From: Pasteurellaceae bacterium 15-036681
GTDB taxonomy: Bacteria; Pseudomonadota; Gammaproteobacteria; Enterobacterales; Pasteurellaceae
Assembly: GCA_002002485.1 (NCBI GenBank)
Contig: MQVI01000008.1
Span: 1 to 64,000 of the forward strand
Length of the DNA: 64,000 nt
Direction: 5' to 3'
Shown: positions 44,688 to 52,559 of the stretch, one piece after another
Position numbering within the stretch: position 1 is the stretch's first letter
How the letters are laid out: each line of letters opens with the position of its first letter
Notes under the pieces: model-generated
What the model was told of the DNA's origin: nothing
The model's input: the letters and a program-made list of their open reading frames with translations, nothing else
Databases searched by the model: none
Made by a program: the position numbers and the translations under genes

Positions 44688-44906
44688 ATGCAATCTAATC
44701 TACAACCTATTGATCCCCTTGAATTAGGGCAATATTTGAATCAACAGCGTAAAGCCTTAAAAATTGAATTAGCGACCCTTGAACTACAAACAGGTGTTTC
44801 TGTATCAACCTTGAAACGTCTGTTTAAAGATGTAAGCCAAATAAAATTCAGTACGGTGTTATTAGTCGCTGAAACATTGGGGGTAAAACTATGCTACGTC
44901 AAGTAA
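44688..44906 (+). CDS. HipB-like HTH protein, orphan antitoxin
   Basis: 72 residues when started at ATG 44688; a TTG five codons earlier is possible. It carries a Cro/cI HTH: LGQYLNQQRKALKIELATLE and VSVSTLKRLFKDVS. In HipB proteins the reading frame ends just inside the start of hipA; here a 17-codon start of a HipA-like protein (MLRQVTVYLHQQAVG) overlaps the stop and then breaks. It is therefore probably the antitoxin of a decayed hipBA pair. Confidence 0.6.
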   Translation: MQSNLQPIDPLELGQYLNQQRKALKIELATLELQTGVSVSTLKRLFKDVSQIKFSTVLLVAETLGVKLCYVK

Positions 44907-44999
44907 CAGTTTATCTTCATCAGCAAGCGGTTGGATTTATTTAAAAAATTACAAAAACGATTAGCCTATTTGCAAATATTTGAACAAGCAAAAATCTAA
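44891..44999 (+). pseudogene. hipA remnant, frameshifted and truncated
   Basis: ATG 44891 starts MLRQVTVYLHQQAVG, typical for the N-terminus of HipA kinases (vYLnqqxVG), then stops at 44944. A one-base shift near 44933 continues for about 20 codons to a stop at 44997-44999. The rest of a 430-residue HipA is absent: prmA follows at 45025. An uptake-signal core (GCAAGCGGT) lies at the break, so recombination or uptake may have caused the loss (inference). Confidence 0.45.
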
Positions 45000-45024
45000 T
45001 CGAATTAATTAAGAGGAAAGTAAA

Positions 45025-45906
45025 ATGGCGTGGGTACAAATTCGTTTAAATAGTACAGATAGACAAGCAGAAACCATTAGTGATTTTTTAGAAGAAATTG
45101 GTGCGGTATCGGTAACCTTTATGGATAGCCAAGATACCCCAATTTTTGAACCACTTCCGGGAGAAACTCGCTTATGGGGTAACACTGACGTGGTGGCATT
45201 ATTTGATGCGGAAACGGATATGAAAATTATCGTAGAAGCGTTAATTACCAGCAAATTAGTGGCTGAAGATTTTGCGCATAAAATCGAACAAATCGAAGAT
45301 AAAGACTGGGAGCGTGAGTGGATGGATAACTTCCACCCAATGCAGTTTGGTAAACGTTTATGGATCTGCCCAAGCTGGCGTGAGGTACCAGATCCAAATG
45401 CGGTAAATGTGATGTTAGATCCGGGATTAGCTTTCGGTACAGGCACACATCCAACCACAGCGCTTTGCTTAGCGTGGTTAGATGGTTTGGATTTAGAAGG
45501 TAAAACCGTTATCGACTTCGGTTGTGGTTCAGGTATTTTAGCGATTGCAGCGTTAAAATTAGGGGCAAAACAAGCGATTGGTATCGATATCGACCCACAA
45601 GCGATTTTAGCAAGCCAAAACAATGCGGAAGCTAATGGCGTGGCAGATCGCTTACAGTTATTCCTAGCTAAAGATCAGCCTAAAGATTTAATCGCAGATG
45701 TGGTTGTAGCAAATATCTTAGCAGGCCCATTAAAAGAGTTAGCACCGCAAATCATTACCCTTGTAAAACCACAAGGTGATTTAGGTCTATCAGGTATTTT
45801 AGCAACCCAAGCAGAATCAGTATGTGAAGCCTACGCAGGCTCATTCAATCTTGACCCCGTGGAAGAGAAAGAAGAGTGGTGTAGAATCACTGGGGTGAAG
45901 AAGTAG
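45025..45906 (+). CDS. prmA: ribosomal protein L11 methyltransferase
   Basis: Trimethylates lysines and the N-terminus of ribosomal protein L11 using S-adenosylmethionine. It has 293 residues, the PrmA norm. The N-terminal domain that binds L11 begins [28 protein letters not shown] and [20 protein letters not shown] (SAM motif I, about residues 162-181), then [11 protein letters not shown], are PrmA signatures. The start follows AAGAGGAAAGTAAA. In many relatives dusB and fis follow; here a DUF3800 gene does. Confidence 0.93.
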   Translation: MAWVQIRLNSTDRQAETISDFLEEIGAVSVTFMDSQDTPIFEPLPGETRLWGNTDVVALFDAETDMKIIVEALITSKLVAEDFAHKIEQIEDKDWEREWMDNFHPMQFGKRLWICPSWREVPDPNAVNVMLDPGLAFGTGTHPTTALCLAWLDGLDLEGKTVIDFGCGSGILAIAALKLGAKQAIGIDIDPQAILASQNNAEANGVADRLQLFLAKDQPKDLIADVVVANILAGPLKELAPQIITLVKPQGDLGLSGILATQAESVCEAYAGSFNLDPVEEKEEWCRITGVKK

Positions 45907-45929
45907 AACATAATATAAGGGCAGGATAT

Positions 45930-46685
45930 ATGAATCAGTTTAGTGATTTTATCGTTTATGTTGATGAAAGCGGAGATCATAGTTTAACTTCTATTGATCC
46001 CAATTATCCTGTCTTTGTCTTAGCATTCTGTATTTTTTACAAACAACATTATTCACAAAAAGTGGTTCCTGCACTTCAACAACTCAAATTTGAATATTTT
46101 GGGCATGATCTTGTGATTCTACATGAGCATGAAATTCGCAAAGAAAAAGGGGATTTTTCTTTATTCAAAAGCAGAGAAGAAAAGAATTGTTTCCTAGATA
46201 AATTAACCAATATTATTTATAAAAATAATTTTGTATTAGCGTCTTGTGTGATTGAGAAACAGAAGTTGAGTAAACCAGATAGTTTATTTAATCCTTATCA
46301 TTTCGCATTAAAACATTGCTTAGAAACCTTGTTTGATTTTGTTTCTGAGAAAAAACAGCAAGATTTAGTTACTTTCGTGGTTGTTGAAAGTCGAGGAGCT
46401 AAAGAGGATAAGGAATTAGAGCTAGAATTTTTAAGAATTTGTAGTGGTGAGAATAAATTTAATCGTGTATTACCATTCAAATTAAGAATGGCCTCTAAAA
46501 AAGTCAATTCGACAGGCTTACAGTTAGCAGATCTTGTTGCAAGACCAATAGGACGTTATGTTTTGAATCCAGAGCAAGAAAATCGAGCTTTTGATGTTTT
46601 AAAAGAGAAATTTTACTGCGAGGGTGGTAGACAAGATGTTGGAAAAGACTTTGATCAGAAGGGATTAAAACACTTTCCTGAATAG
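45930..46685 (+). CDS. DUF3800 domain protein
   Basis: A 251-residue cytoplasmic protein with the DUF3800 signature YVDESGDHSL (residues 10-19) and the later acidic VVVESRGAKEDKELELEF and LQLADLVARPIGR. These acidic residues suggest an RNase H-like nuclease fold (family knowledge); function is not established. DUF3800 genes are frequent near mobile and defence genes. It follows prmA by 24 bases, which in relatives is a conserved housekeeping position, so it was probably inserted. Confidence 0.8.
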   Translation: MNQFSDFIVYVDESGDHSLTSIDPNYPVFVLAFCIFYKQHYSQKVVPALQQLKFEYFGHDLVILHEHEIRKEKGDFSLFKSREEKNCFLDKLTNIIYKNNFVLASCVIEKQKLSKPDSLFNPYHFALKHCLETLFDFVSEKKQQDLVTFVVVESRGAKEDKELELEFLRICSGENKFNRVLPFKLRMASKKVNSTGLQLADLVARPIGRYVLNPEQENRAFDVLKEKFYCEGGRQDVGKDFDQKGLKHFPE

Positions 46686-46697
46686 CAGATAGCGAAA

Positions 46698-46790
46698 AGC
46701 CTCGATGTACTCACCGAGGCTATGACGCCGACCAGGAACTCCCAATCCACTTGAGGCTAGTTTATACTATTTATTGAGATATTCAAGCCT
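46698..46790. ncRNA. structured intergenic segment with competing hairpins
   Basis: AGCCTCG (46698-46704) can pair with CGAGGCT (46715-46721), and its first six bases can instead pair with GAGGCT at 46753-46758. The segment around 46720-46760 is more GC-rich than its surroundings and encodes no supported peptide. Competing pairings suggest a regulatory or small RNA, but no family is recognised; it may only be a terminator. Confidence 0.3.
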
Positions 46791-46816
46791 AAGCTATAAA
46801 AATTACGGTAATCCAA

Positions 46817-47230
46817 CTAATACCAATCATTGTTAGTAATTGCAGTAGATACATTGGTTACTTTGTTTGTACTTGTATCAATTTTTACACGTAATTGTTT
46901 TTCGTTTTCTTTTGTTGTGATTGGTTTGAGCATATTTACACCAAAAACAATACTTAGTGGTAAAGTCACAGGAAACATTACTGTTGGAGTATAATTCTTA
47001 TGTTCATCATAAGAATTGTAGAACCAAATTTCATCTAAATTAGAGTGCTGAGTTATTTTTGTTGGTTCGCCTAATAGCTCACGCATATCTGTTTTTGTTG
47101 TTTGATTTGGAATGATTTTACTTTCAATAGAAGTAAGGCTTTGTTCTTTAAGCTTCATACTTCCTTGATGTGTTACAGAACAAGCTGAAAGTAAAGTGGC
47201 AATTAGAGTACAAGTAATGACTTTTTTCAT
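46817..47230 (-). CDS. SmpA/OmlA-like lipoprotein
   Basis: A 137-residue lipoprotein: signal MKKVITCTLIATLLSAC with the lipobox LSAC ending at Cys17. The middle QTTKTDMRELLGEPTKITQHSNLDEIWFY (about residues 43-71) has the small SmpA/OmlA (BamE-like) fold pattern. A hydrophobic stretch VMFPVTLPLSIVFGVNML follows, unlike BamE itself, so it is probably not the BAM component. Function unknown; outer- or inner-membrane anchored. Confidence 0.7.
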   Translation of the reverse strand: MKKVITCTLIATLLSACSVTHQGSMKLKEQSLTSIESKIIPNQTTKTDMRELLGEPTKITQHSNLDEIWFYNSYDEHKNYTPTVMFPVTLPLSIVFGVNMLKPITTKENEKQLRVKIDTSTNKVTNVSTAITNNDWY

Positions 47231-47362
47231 TTGATATCCTTAAATCAAAAGTGGTTAATATTTAACAATATGATATACTTTAGCCCTTGAATTCAACAGT
47301 AACAAACAAGCTATAAAATAACGTAATTTGTTGTGAAAATAACTCAAAGAGTTGGGGTAATA

Positions 47363-47770
47363 ATGGAAATCTACGATAAAGTTCGAGTAATGCGAGAAGT
47401 GCGTCAATGGTCGCAGGAGGAAATGGCGGAGAAAATGGGCATGTCGGTAACTGGCTATGCCAAGATTGAACGAGGTCAGTCAAAATTGCATTATGATAAA
47501 CTTGAACAGATTGCCAATGTATTTAATATTAGTGTGAATGATTTAATTACCGCTGATGAAAAAGCGCCAACGTGGTATTTTGGTACAAACAGCGGGAACA
47601 ATACCGCAAATTATTATTCAAGTGATAACGCTGTTATTTTAGAAATTGAGAAACTCAGATTAATTATCGAAAATAAAGATAATATTATTTCTGCCAAAGA
47701 TGAGTTACTTGCTCAAAAAGATAATGAAATTAACGCTCTAAAAGAGATTATTATGTTATTGAAAAAGTAG
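47363..47770 (+). CDS. XRE-family regulator with C-terminal coiled coil
   Basis: A 135-residue protein started at 47363; the frame to 47333 has no binding site and the present start is preceded by GGGGTAAT. The HTH lies at residues 6-60 (MREVRQWSQEEMAEKMGMS, YAKIERGQSKL). The last 45 residues (EIEKLRLIIENKDNIISAKDELLAQ and on) are a heptad-like coiled coil for oligomerisation. The pattern is common in phage-type repressors and small regulators. It is convergent with mqsA across a hairpin. Confidence 0.82.
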   Translation: MEIYDKVRVMREVRQWSQEEMAEKMGMSVTGYAKIERGQSKLHYDKLEQIANVFNISVNDLITADEKAPTWYFGTNSGNNTANYYSSDNAVILEIEKLRLIIENKDNIISAKDELLAQKDNEINALKEIIMLLKK

Positions 47771-47778
47771 AGTTATTT

Positions 47779-47800
47779 ACAAGGTGCGTGGAAGCGCACC
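47779..47800. terminator. bidirectional terminator between XRE gene and mqsA
   Basis: AAGGTGCG pairs with CGCACCTT around TGGAAG, immediately before the mqsA stop and after the XRE stop. Confidence 0.7.
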
Positions 47801-48199
47801 TTATCCCTTAATTTCAGCTAATAAATTCGGATGATTATCCAATAACTTCAATAGCTTAATCAATGCAATCGGCGGGCAAGCTTTGCCTGTTTCATAGCGT
47901 GAAAACGCATTTACCCCACCACCAAAAATCTCACTCGCTTGACGTTGATCGAGCTGTAGTTTCTTACGAACATATTGAATATAAGTAGGATCAACATAGC
48001 TTGCATTAACAGCTTGTTCAAAAGTTTTCATTGCATTAAGTAGCTTTTGGCTTTGTTGTTCATCTAAAACCATTTCCCCACAATGATTGCAAAAATCCCC
48101 TTGAATATTAGTAAGTTCTGTTTTTTGTCCTTTGTAAGTGTAAGGCACGTTACGAGTATCAGATTGTAATTCGGTTTGGAAACAAGTCGGGCAAAGCAT
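47801..48199 (-). CDS. mqsA: MqsA antitoxin
   Basis: A 132-residue antitoxin. The N-terminal zinc domain CPTCFQTEL and CNHCGEM (residues 3-6 and 37-40) binds MqsR; the C-terminal HTH (RKKLQLDQRQASEIFGGGVNAFSRYE) represses the operon. It matches E. coli MqsA closely over the whole length. Its start is one base beyond the mqsR stop, so the two genes are coupled. Confidence 0.92.
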   Translation of the reverse strand: MLCPTCFQTELQSDTRNVPYTYKGQKTELTNIQGDFCNHCGEMVLDEQQSQKLLNAMKTFEQAVNASYVDPTYIQYVRKKLQLDQRQASEIFGGGVNAFSRYETGKACPPIALIKLLKLLDNHPNLLAEIKG

Positions 48200-48200
48200 T

Positions 48201-48497
48201 TTAAAGTTCCTTAAATGATACGATTAGTAAATCATCAATTACTGTCAGTTTGACATATAAGCTACCAAATTCGGTATAAGGGCGATAAACATCTTGCCAT
48301 ATTTGATGATTAGTGTAGGTTGTCATACTTTTATAAAAATCAGCTCTTGTTAATCGATTAATTACATTGAGCATATCATCGAAATCTAACCCTAAAGAGT
48401 GAGCATCAAAGAGAGCTGTTTTAGTTGTCCTAACTTTCCTATCAACGATAAGATTTTTTATCTGTTCAAGTGAATAGTGCGGTATGCGTTTTTCCAT
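48201..48497 (-). CDS. mqsR: MqsR mRNA interferase toxin
   Basis: A 98-residue RelE-fold ribonuclease that cuts mRNA at GCU in E. coli (family knowledge). The sequence is nearly collinear with E. coli MqsR: MEKRIPHYSLEQIK, then TRADFYKSMTTYTNHQIWQDVYRP (about residues 48-71) with the catalytic lysine, and a C-terminal DDLLIVSFKEL. Toxin precedes antitoxin, the unusual order of this system. A palindromic operator lies just before the start. Confidence 0.93.
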   Translation of the reverse strand: MEKRIPHYSLEQIKNLIVDRKVRTTKTALFDAHSLGLDFDDMLNVINRLTRADFYKSMTTYTNHQIWQDVYRPYTEFGSLYVKLTVIDDLLIVSFKEL

Positions 48498-48503
48498 AGA
48501 TAT

Positions 48504-48518
48504 TAACCTAGTTGGTTA
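48504..48518. promoter_or_regulatory. candidate MqsA operator
   Basis: TAACCtagttGGTTA (48504-48518) is a palindrome of the AACC-N-GGTT kind bound by MqsA, 7 bases upstream of mqsR. TTGACC (minus strand, 48528-48523) and TAATAT (48505-48500) are spaced 17 bases, but a start site there would fall at the start codon, so the promoter may lie further upstream or the message may be leaderless. Confidence 0.6.
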
Positions 48519-48580
48519 TTTTGGTCAATTATTATGGATAGTATATAGTCACTAAATAGTGTGAAAAGTAGCAATATCTA

Positions 48581-48601
48581 TTTTTGTGATCTTCATCGAA
48601 A
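48581..48601. promoter_or_regulatory. CRP-like imperfect palindrome upstream of mqsR
   Basis: TGTGAtcttcaTCGAA (48585-48600), the third copy of the word also seen before rhuM and brnT, 84-104 bp before the mqsR start. Confidence 0.4.
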
Positions 48602-48746
48602 GAGTGAAATTTTTGAGTTGGAATAGGTATAAATATTTGGTATGTATGGAAATTTTTGGATTGGCATAAGGGCTATATCCTAGTAAGTCAGTGCTAGGCA
48701 TCTCTCTAAATCTAGCCGTTTCGCTAGGTTTTCTATTACTAATAAT

Positions 48747-48764
48747 TTGATATAATATTATCAA
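48747..48764 (+). promoter_or_regulatory. hipBA promoter and palindromic operator
   Basis: The palindrome TTGATATAATATTATCAA contains a perfect TATAAT -10 box (48751-48756), so HipB binding here would block RNA polymerase. It lies about 33 bp before the hipB start. No good -35 was seen. Confidence 0.6.
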
Positions 48765-48796
48765 TTCATCTCTGTTTTATAGGTTTTTTTGATAAT

Positions 48797-49069
48797 ATGT
48801 TGTCACTTTATGATGATGTGGAAACACAGCGACTTTTGGCGGATTACCTTAAGAAAAAGCGTAAGCAGGCAAAACTTTCCCGTGAAAAATTAGCGGAGCG
48901 AGCGCAGGTGCCTGCGAGTACGATTCGCCATTTTGAAAATACCGCCCAAATTTCATTACGCCAATTTCTTGCCCTTTGGCTTGTGCTAGACCGTATGGAT
49001 CGCCTTGTGGAACTCACTAATGAGCCAAAGGCTATGCCAAAAACCATTGCGGAGGTGTTGCGTGGCTAA
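48797..49069 (+). CDS. hipB: HipB-type antitoxin / repressor
   Basis: A 90-residue HTH protein: DYLKKKRKQAKLSREKLAERAQVPASTIRHFENTAQ (about residues 17-52) is the Cro/cI domain. The C-terminal tail ends at MPKTIAEVLRG and overlaps the toxin start. It acts as repressor and as inhibitor of the HipA kinase. The operator and -10 box upstream suit autoregulation. Confidence 0.82.
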   Translation: MLSLYDDVETQRLLADYLKKKRKQAKLSREKLAERAQVPASTIRHFENTAQISLRQFLALWLVLDRMDRLVELTNEPKAMPKTIAEVLRG

Positions 49070-50327
49070 AATTCAAAAGACACAACTGCTCGAGGTTTAT
49101 CGTACTTTGGCAAATGGCGAAAAAGTACTTGTTGGAGAATTAGCGGAGAATCGACAAGGGATTTTCTTTGCCTATTCAGCAGGGTATCTTGCCAATTATC
49201 CTAACTTGTCGCCTTTTAAATTGGCACAAATTACAGAACCTCAGCAGGCTAATAACTCTGTGCATGAGGGGTTATTTGGTGTTTTTGCAGATAGCTTGCC
49301 TGATGGTTGGGGAATGCTATTGCAAGATCGCTTTTTTGAGGCGCATTCGCTAAATCTTTATCAAATATCACCGCTTGATCGTCTTGCTTTTGTTGGTAAT
49401 TCGGGGATTGGCGCGCTTTCTTATCAACCTACTACTCATTACCCTACGGAACCACAAGAAAAAAGTTTGTTTGAGCTAGGGCAAAATGCACAACAGATTT
49501 TTGAAGGACAGACAGACGAAGTTTTACAAGCATTAATCCGCGCAGGTAGCTCTGGGGGAGCAAGACCCAAAGCGCAAATTTTTATGCCAAAAGATAACGC
49601 ACAGATTTGTCGTACTACCCCACGGCAAAATGATGAAGCATGGATTGTCAAATTCACAACTCAAAGTTTGCCGTTGCAACACGAAGAAGGCTTACTCGAA
49701 GCCGTTTATTTAACAATGGCAGAGCAAGCAGGATTACAGCCTGTGGAATGGCAATTACTTGAACAGCAGAATTTTCATTGGTTAGCTGTTAAACGCTTTG
49801 ATTATTTAACAGAAACCGCAGGAGGAGTGCATACCCATAGTTTATGTGGATTGTTAGATGCGACACACCGTTCGCCGTCTATTGACTATTTTGGTTTGCT
49901 CAAAGCCACTAAGGTTTTGTGTAAATCTCGTTCGGCAAGTCAGCTGCAATTCCGCCGAGCAATGTTTAATTTATTTGGATTAAACCAAGATGATCACACT
50001 AAGAATTGGGCATTTGTGCAAGATGAACAGGGCGATTGGCAACCTTCATTAGCTTATGATGTAACTTATAGTCCATTACGCCACGGTGAGCATTCAATGG
50101 GATTTCGTCAATATGGCAAAGCCCCATCATTAAAAGTGATCCAAGAATTAGCGGAAGTGGCCGGTTTTGATAATTGGCAACAAGCGCAACAAGTGATAGA
50201 TGAAGTGGTTGATACGCTTGCGAATTTTAGCCAAATAGCGAGTGATTATCCGATTTCTCAGCCAACTAAAGTAAAAATCCAAAAGCATTTAAATCAAGTG
50301 TGGCAAGAAAATAAGGGGTTATTGTAG
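49062..50327 (+). CDS. hipA: HipA-type serine/threonine kinase toxin
   Basis: A 421-residue HipA-family kinase. The GTG start at 49062 (GTGGCTAAA) is preceded by GGAGGTGTTGC and overlaps the hipB stop by 8 bases; the frame from 49005 is read inside hipB. HipA features: GLFGVFADSLPDGWG, RLAFVGNSGIGALSY, the phosphate loop RAGSSGGARPK (about residues 163-173) and the catalytic FGLNQDDHTKNWAF with AYDVTYS. E. coli HipA phosphorylates glutamyl-tRNA synthetase and causes dormancy; the target here is unknown. Confidence 0.87.
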   Translation: MAKIQKTQLLEVYRTLANGEKVLVGELAENRQGIFFAYSAGYLANYPNLSPFKLAQITEPQQANNSVHEGLFGVFADSLPDGWGMLLQDRFFEAHSLNLYQISPLDRLAFVGNSGIGALSYQPTTHYPTEPQEKSLFELGQNAQQIFEGQTDEVLQALIRAGSSGGARPKAQIFMPKDNAQICRTTPRQNDEAWIVKFTTQSLPLQHEEGLLEAVYLTMAEQAGLQPVEWQLLEQQNFHWLAVKRFDYLTETAGGVHTHSLCGLLDATHRSPSIDYFGLLKATKVLCKSRSASQLQFRRAMFNLFGLNQDDHTKNWAFVQDEQGDWQPSLAYDVTYSPLRHGEHSMGFRQYGKAPSLKVIQELAEVAGFDNWQQAQQVIDEVVDTLANFSQIASDYPISQPTKVKIQKHLNQVWQENKGLL

Positions 50328-50344
50328 TAGATACTGGGGGTATT

Positions 50345-50368
50345 GGTGGGCAAGGATGCCCACCCTAC
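50345..50368. repeat. REP-like hairpin between hipA and a hydrolase gene
   Basis: GGTGGGCA (50345-50352), loop AGGA, TGCCCACC (50357-50364), then CTAC. It stands between convergent genes and may serve as terminator. Confidence 0.5.
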
Positions 50369-50375
50369 GATAAGT

Positions 50376-50921
50376 TTATTTCCCCAGCATTTTTTGCACC
50401 AGTTCTAATACAATCGGTAATTCTGTACAACCTTCTCTGTCAAGGAAATGTCCCCCTGTTGGTAAACGGATATAGTCCGCTTTAAGTTGTTGCGCTAGGG
50501 CATCGCTGTGCTGATGAGGTACAACTTCATCATCTAAGGCGGCAACTACATAGCTTTTAAATGGCATTAATGGCGGTTGTACTGCGTAGATATTGGTAAA
50601 TGGAGTTAATTCACTTAAATGCTCAATTGGTTGATGAAAGCCTGAAACAAGCACTGCACCAGCTGGGCGTTCAAAGTTTTTGGCTAAGAAGTTAAGGCTT
50701 GCGATACAGCCAAGGCTATGTGCCACAATCACTGTTTGCTCATCGACTATCACATTTTGCTCTAAATGTTCAATCCATTTACTTGCATTGGGGTTATCCG
50801 TATCAGGCATAGCTAAACGCTGACACTCAATACCCAGTTGAGTTAATTCCTTTTCTAACCACGGAAACCAATGCTTTTCTGGATTCGCACCATAGCCGTG
50901 TACGATATAAACTTTTGCCAT
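50376..50921 (-). CDS. RBBP9/YdeN-type serine hydrolase
   Basis: A 181-residue alpha/beta hydrolase with start at 50921 (MAKVYIVHGYGANPEKHWFPW), preceded by CGAGG; the longer frame has no support. VYIVHGYGANPEKHWF is the N-terminal motif of this family, VIVAHSLGCIASLNF (about residues 66-80) carries the nucleophile, and the C-terminal HFLDREG holds the catalytic histidine. Cytoplasmic, substrate unknown. It is separated from lyxK by an uptake-type terminator and is not part of that operon. Confidence 0.82.
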   Translation of the reverse strand: MAKVYIVHGYGANPEKHWFPWLEKELTQLGIECQRLAMPDTDNPNASKWIEHLEQNVIVDEQTVIVAHSLGCIASLNFLAKNFERPAGAVLVSGFHQPIEHLSELTPFTNIYAVQPPLMPFKSYVVAALDDEVVPHQHSDALAQQLKADYIRLPTGGHFLDREGCTELPIVLELVQKMLGK

Positions 50922-50945
50922 AAAAACCTCGTTGATGAAAAATAT

Positions 50946-50999
50946 AAGCGGTGAGATTTTGCCATAATTTTGCAAAAAATGGCAAAGATCTCACCGCTT
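50946..50999 (-). terminator. lyxK terminator, inverted uptake pair
   Basis: AAGCGGTGAGATTTTGCC (50946-50963) and GGCAAAGATCTCACCGCTT (50981-50999) pair nearly perfectly, with ATTTTGCAAAAAAT between. Both arms are uptake-signal-like. Confidence 0.75.
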
Positions 51000-51022
51000 G
51001 TTGTTATAACGCAAAGTTCTAC

Positions 51023-52483
51023 TTAAATTAATGCTTTTAATGCATTCACTAAGCTTTGATAACGCTGATATTTTTGCTGGTAAGCTTCAAAATTAGCAGG
51101 GTTTGGGCTAAAACGTTGCATTTCGGAATGAAGACTTTCGACTTGTGAAGTATCTGCACCCACACCTTGCATTGCCATTAATGCTGCACCTAAACAACCT
51201 GTTTCTTCCACGCTTGGAATTTCAAGTTCCATGCCTGTTAAATCTGCTAACATCTGCATCCAAACCGCTGATTTTGCTGGACCGCCTGTGATTCGTAATA
51301 CTTTAGTATTTGGGAAACGCTGCAACATACGGTTTAAATGGTGCATTAAGCTAAATAAAACCCCTTCATAAATCGCTTGTAGTAAGTGCATTTGGGTATG
51401 ATGAGCTTGCATTCCGTAGAAACTTGCTTGCATGCCTAAACCTGCATTTGAACCATATAAGAAGGGTACAAATAGTACCGAACTTGCTGCTGGCGGAAGT
51501 TGAGCAATGCCTTGGTTGATCTGCGCATAGCTTAAATTGCTCCACTGTTTCACAAACCATTCTAGATTGCCTGCTGAAGTTGGGCTTGCTTCGTGGACAA
51601 TAAATTTATTCGCTTCAGCATATTTGCCATACACAAATGGCAATGGCTGATTTGGATCGAGATAGTCGGTAATACCACTCACAACAGACCAAGTGCCGAG
51701 TACAGCGTTGAGTTTGGTTTCATCATCTAAATTAGCACATAATGCGGTTGAAACCACATCGAATAAGCCGCCAACAACGGCTGTACCGAGAGATAATCCA
51801 GTAAGCTGAGCGGCTTTTTCTGTTACATAGCCAGCTACTTTATTTGGTTGAATAACAGGGGGAAGTTTTTCAATAATGTCAGACAATCCTAACAATTCAG
51901 CTAAATTTGGATCATATTTTCCTTGAGCCATATTGTATAAATTGGATTCAGAGATATTGGTTTCTTCACAGTGTAATTCGCCAGTTAAGCAGAAACGTAA
52001 ATAGTCGTGTGACATTAATACTGAACCGATTTGAGCATAACGCTCAGGCTGATTCTCTTTTACCCAACGCAAGATAGAAACAGGGTGCCCAGTCCATAAT
52101 GTTTGGCGGGTAATTGGATAAAGTTTTTCAGGAATCCCTTGCGCTTGCCAAGTTTTAACAATTTCAAGGGAACGTTGGTCAGAAGAGAGAATTGCTCTAC
52201 CAAGAGGTTGATTTTGCTTATCTAATAAAAATGCCCCCTTACCTTGTGCGGAAATGCCCACAGCTTTGATAGCGGTCGGATTCACACCACTTTTTGCAAT
52301 GGTATTTTTTACGACATCTGCACACACCAGCCAGAGCTGCTCCATATCACGCTCAGCATAGCCAGCTTGTTCGCTAATCACAGACACATTTTCACGCTCA
52401 ACGGCTTGGATATTGCCTTTTTCATCAAATAATGCGGCTTTAATAAAAGTACCGCCACAATCAATTCCGAGATAATAGTTCAT
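51023..52483 (-). CDS. lyxK: L-xylulose kinase
   Basis: An FGGY-family kinase phosphorylating L-xylulose to L-xylulose 5-phosphate. The start at 52483 (MNYYLGIDCGGTFIKAALFD) follows AAAGGAAAGAG; 486 residues, similar to the H. influenzae homologue in the same place. Motifs: LGIDCGGTFIKA, VGISAQGKGAFLLD, TRQTLWTGHPVSILRWV, AVVGGLFDVVSTAL, LRITGGPAKSAVWMQMLADLTG. Last gene of the yia operon, after the TRAP genes. Confidence 0.87.
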   Translation of the reverse strand: MNYYLGIDCGGTFIKAALFDEKGNIQAVERENVSVISEQAGYAERDMEQLWLVCADVVKNTIAKSGVNPTAIKAVGISAQGKGAFLLDKQNQPLGRAILSSDQRSLEIVKTWQAQGIPEKLYPITRQTLWTGHPVSILRWVKENQPERYAQIGSVLMSHDYLRFCLTGELHCEETNISESNLYNMAQGKYDPNLAELLGLSDIIEKLPPVIQPNKVAGYVTEKAAQLTGLSLGTAVVGGLFDVVSTALCANLDDETKLNAVLGTWSVVSGITDYLDPNQPLPFVYGKYAEANKFIVHEASPTSAGNLEWFVKQWSNLSYAQINQGIAQLPPAASSVLFVPFLYGSNAGLGMQASFYGMQAHHTQMHLLQAIYEGVLFSLMHHLNRMLQRFPNTKVLRITGGPAKSAVWMQMLADLTGMELEIPSVEETGCLGAALMAMQGVGADTSQVESLHSEMQRFSPNPANFEAYQQKYQRYQSLVNALKALI

Positions 52484-52502
52484 AACTCTTTCCTTTAAAT
52501 AA

Positions 52503-52548
52503 ACAACCGGTCGGATTTGCAAAAAATTTTGCAAATCGAACCGGTTGT
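52503..52548. terminator. inverted uptake-type repeat between yiaO and lyxK
   Basis: ACAACCGGTCGGATTTGC (52503-52520) and GCAAATCGAACCGGTTGT (52531-52548) pair around AAAAAATTTT. Within an operon, it may act as partial terminator, lowering lyxK expression relative to the transporter. Confidence 0.6.
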
Positions 52549-52559
52549 AACTTAGTAAA

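Noticed and set aside
46698-46790. tRNA gene
   Set aside because: The pairings do not make a cloverleaf, and there is no CCA end or T-loop GTTCRA box; I saw no tRNA or rRNA gene anywhere in the window.
48500-48528. TTGACC-N17-TAATAT as the certain mqsRA promoter
   Set aside because: Its start site would fall on the mqsR start codon, so it is noted only as an alternative and the promoter is left unassigned.
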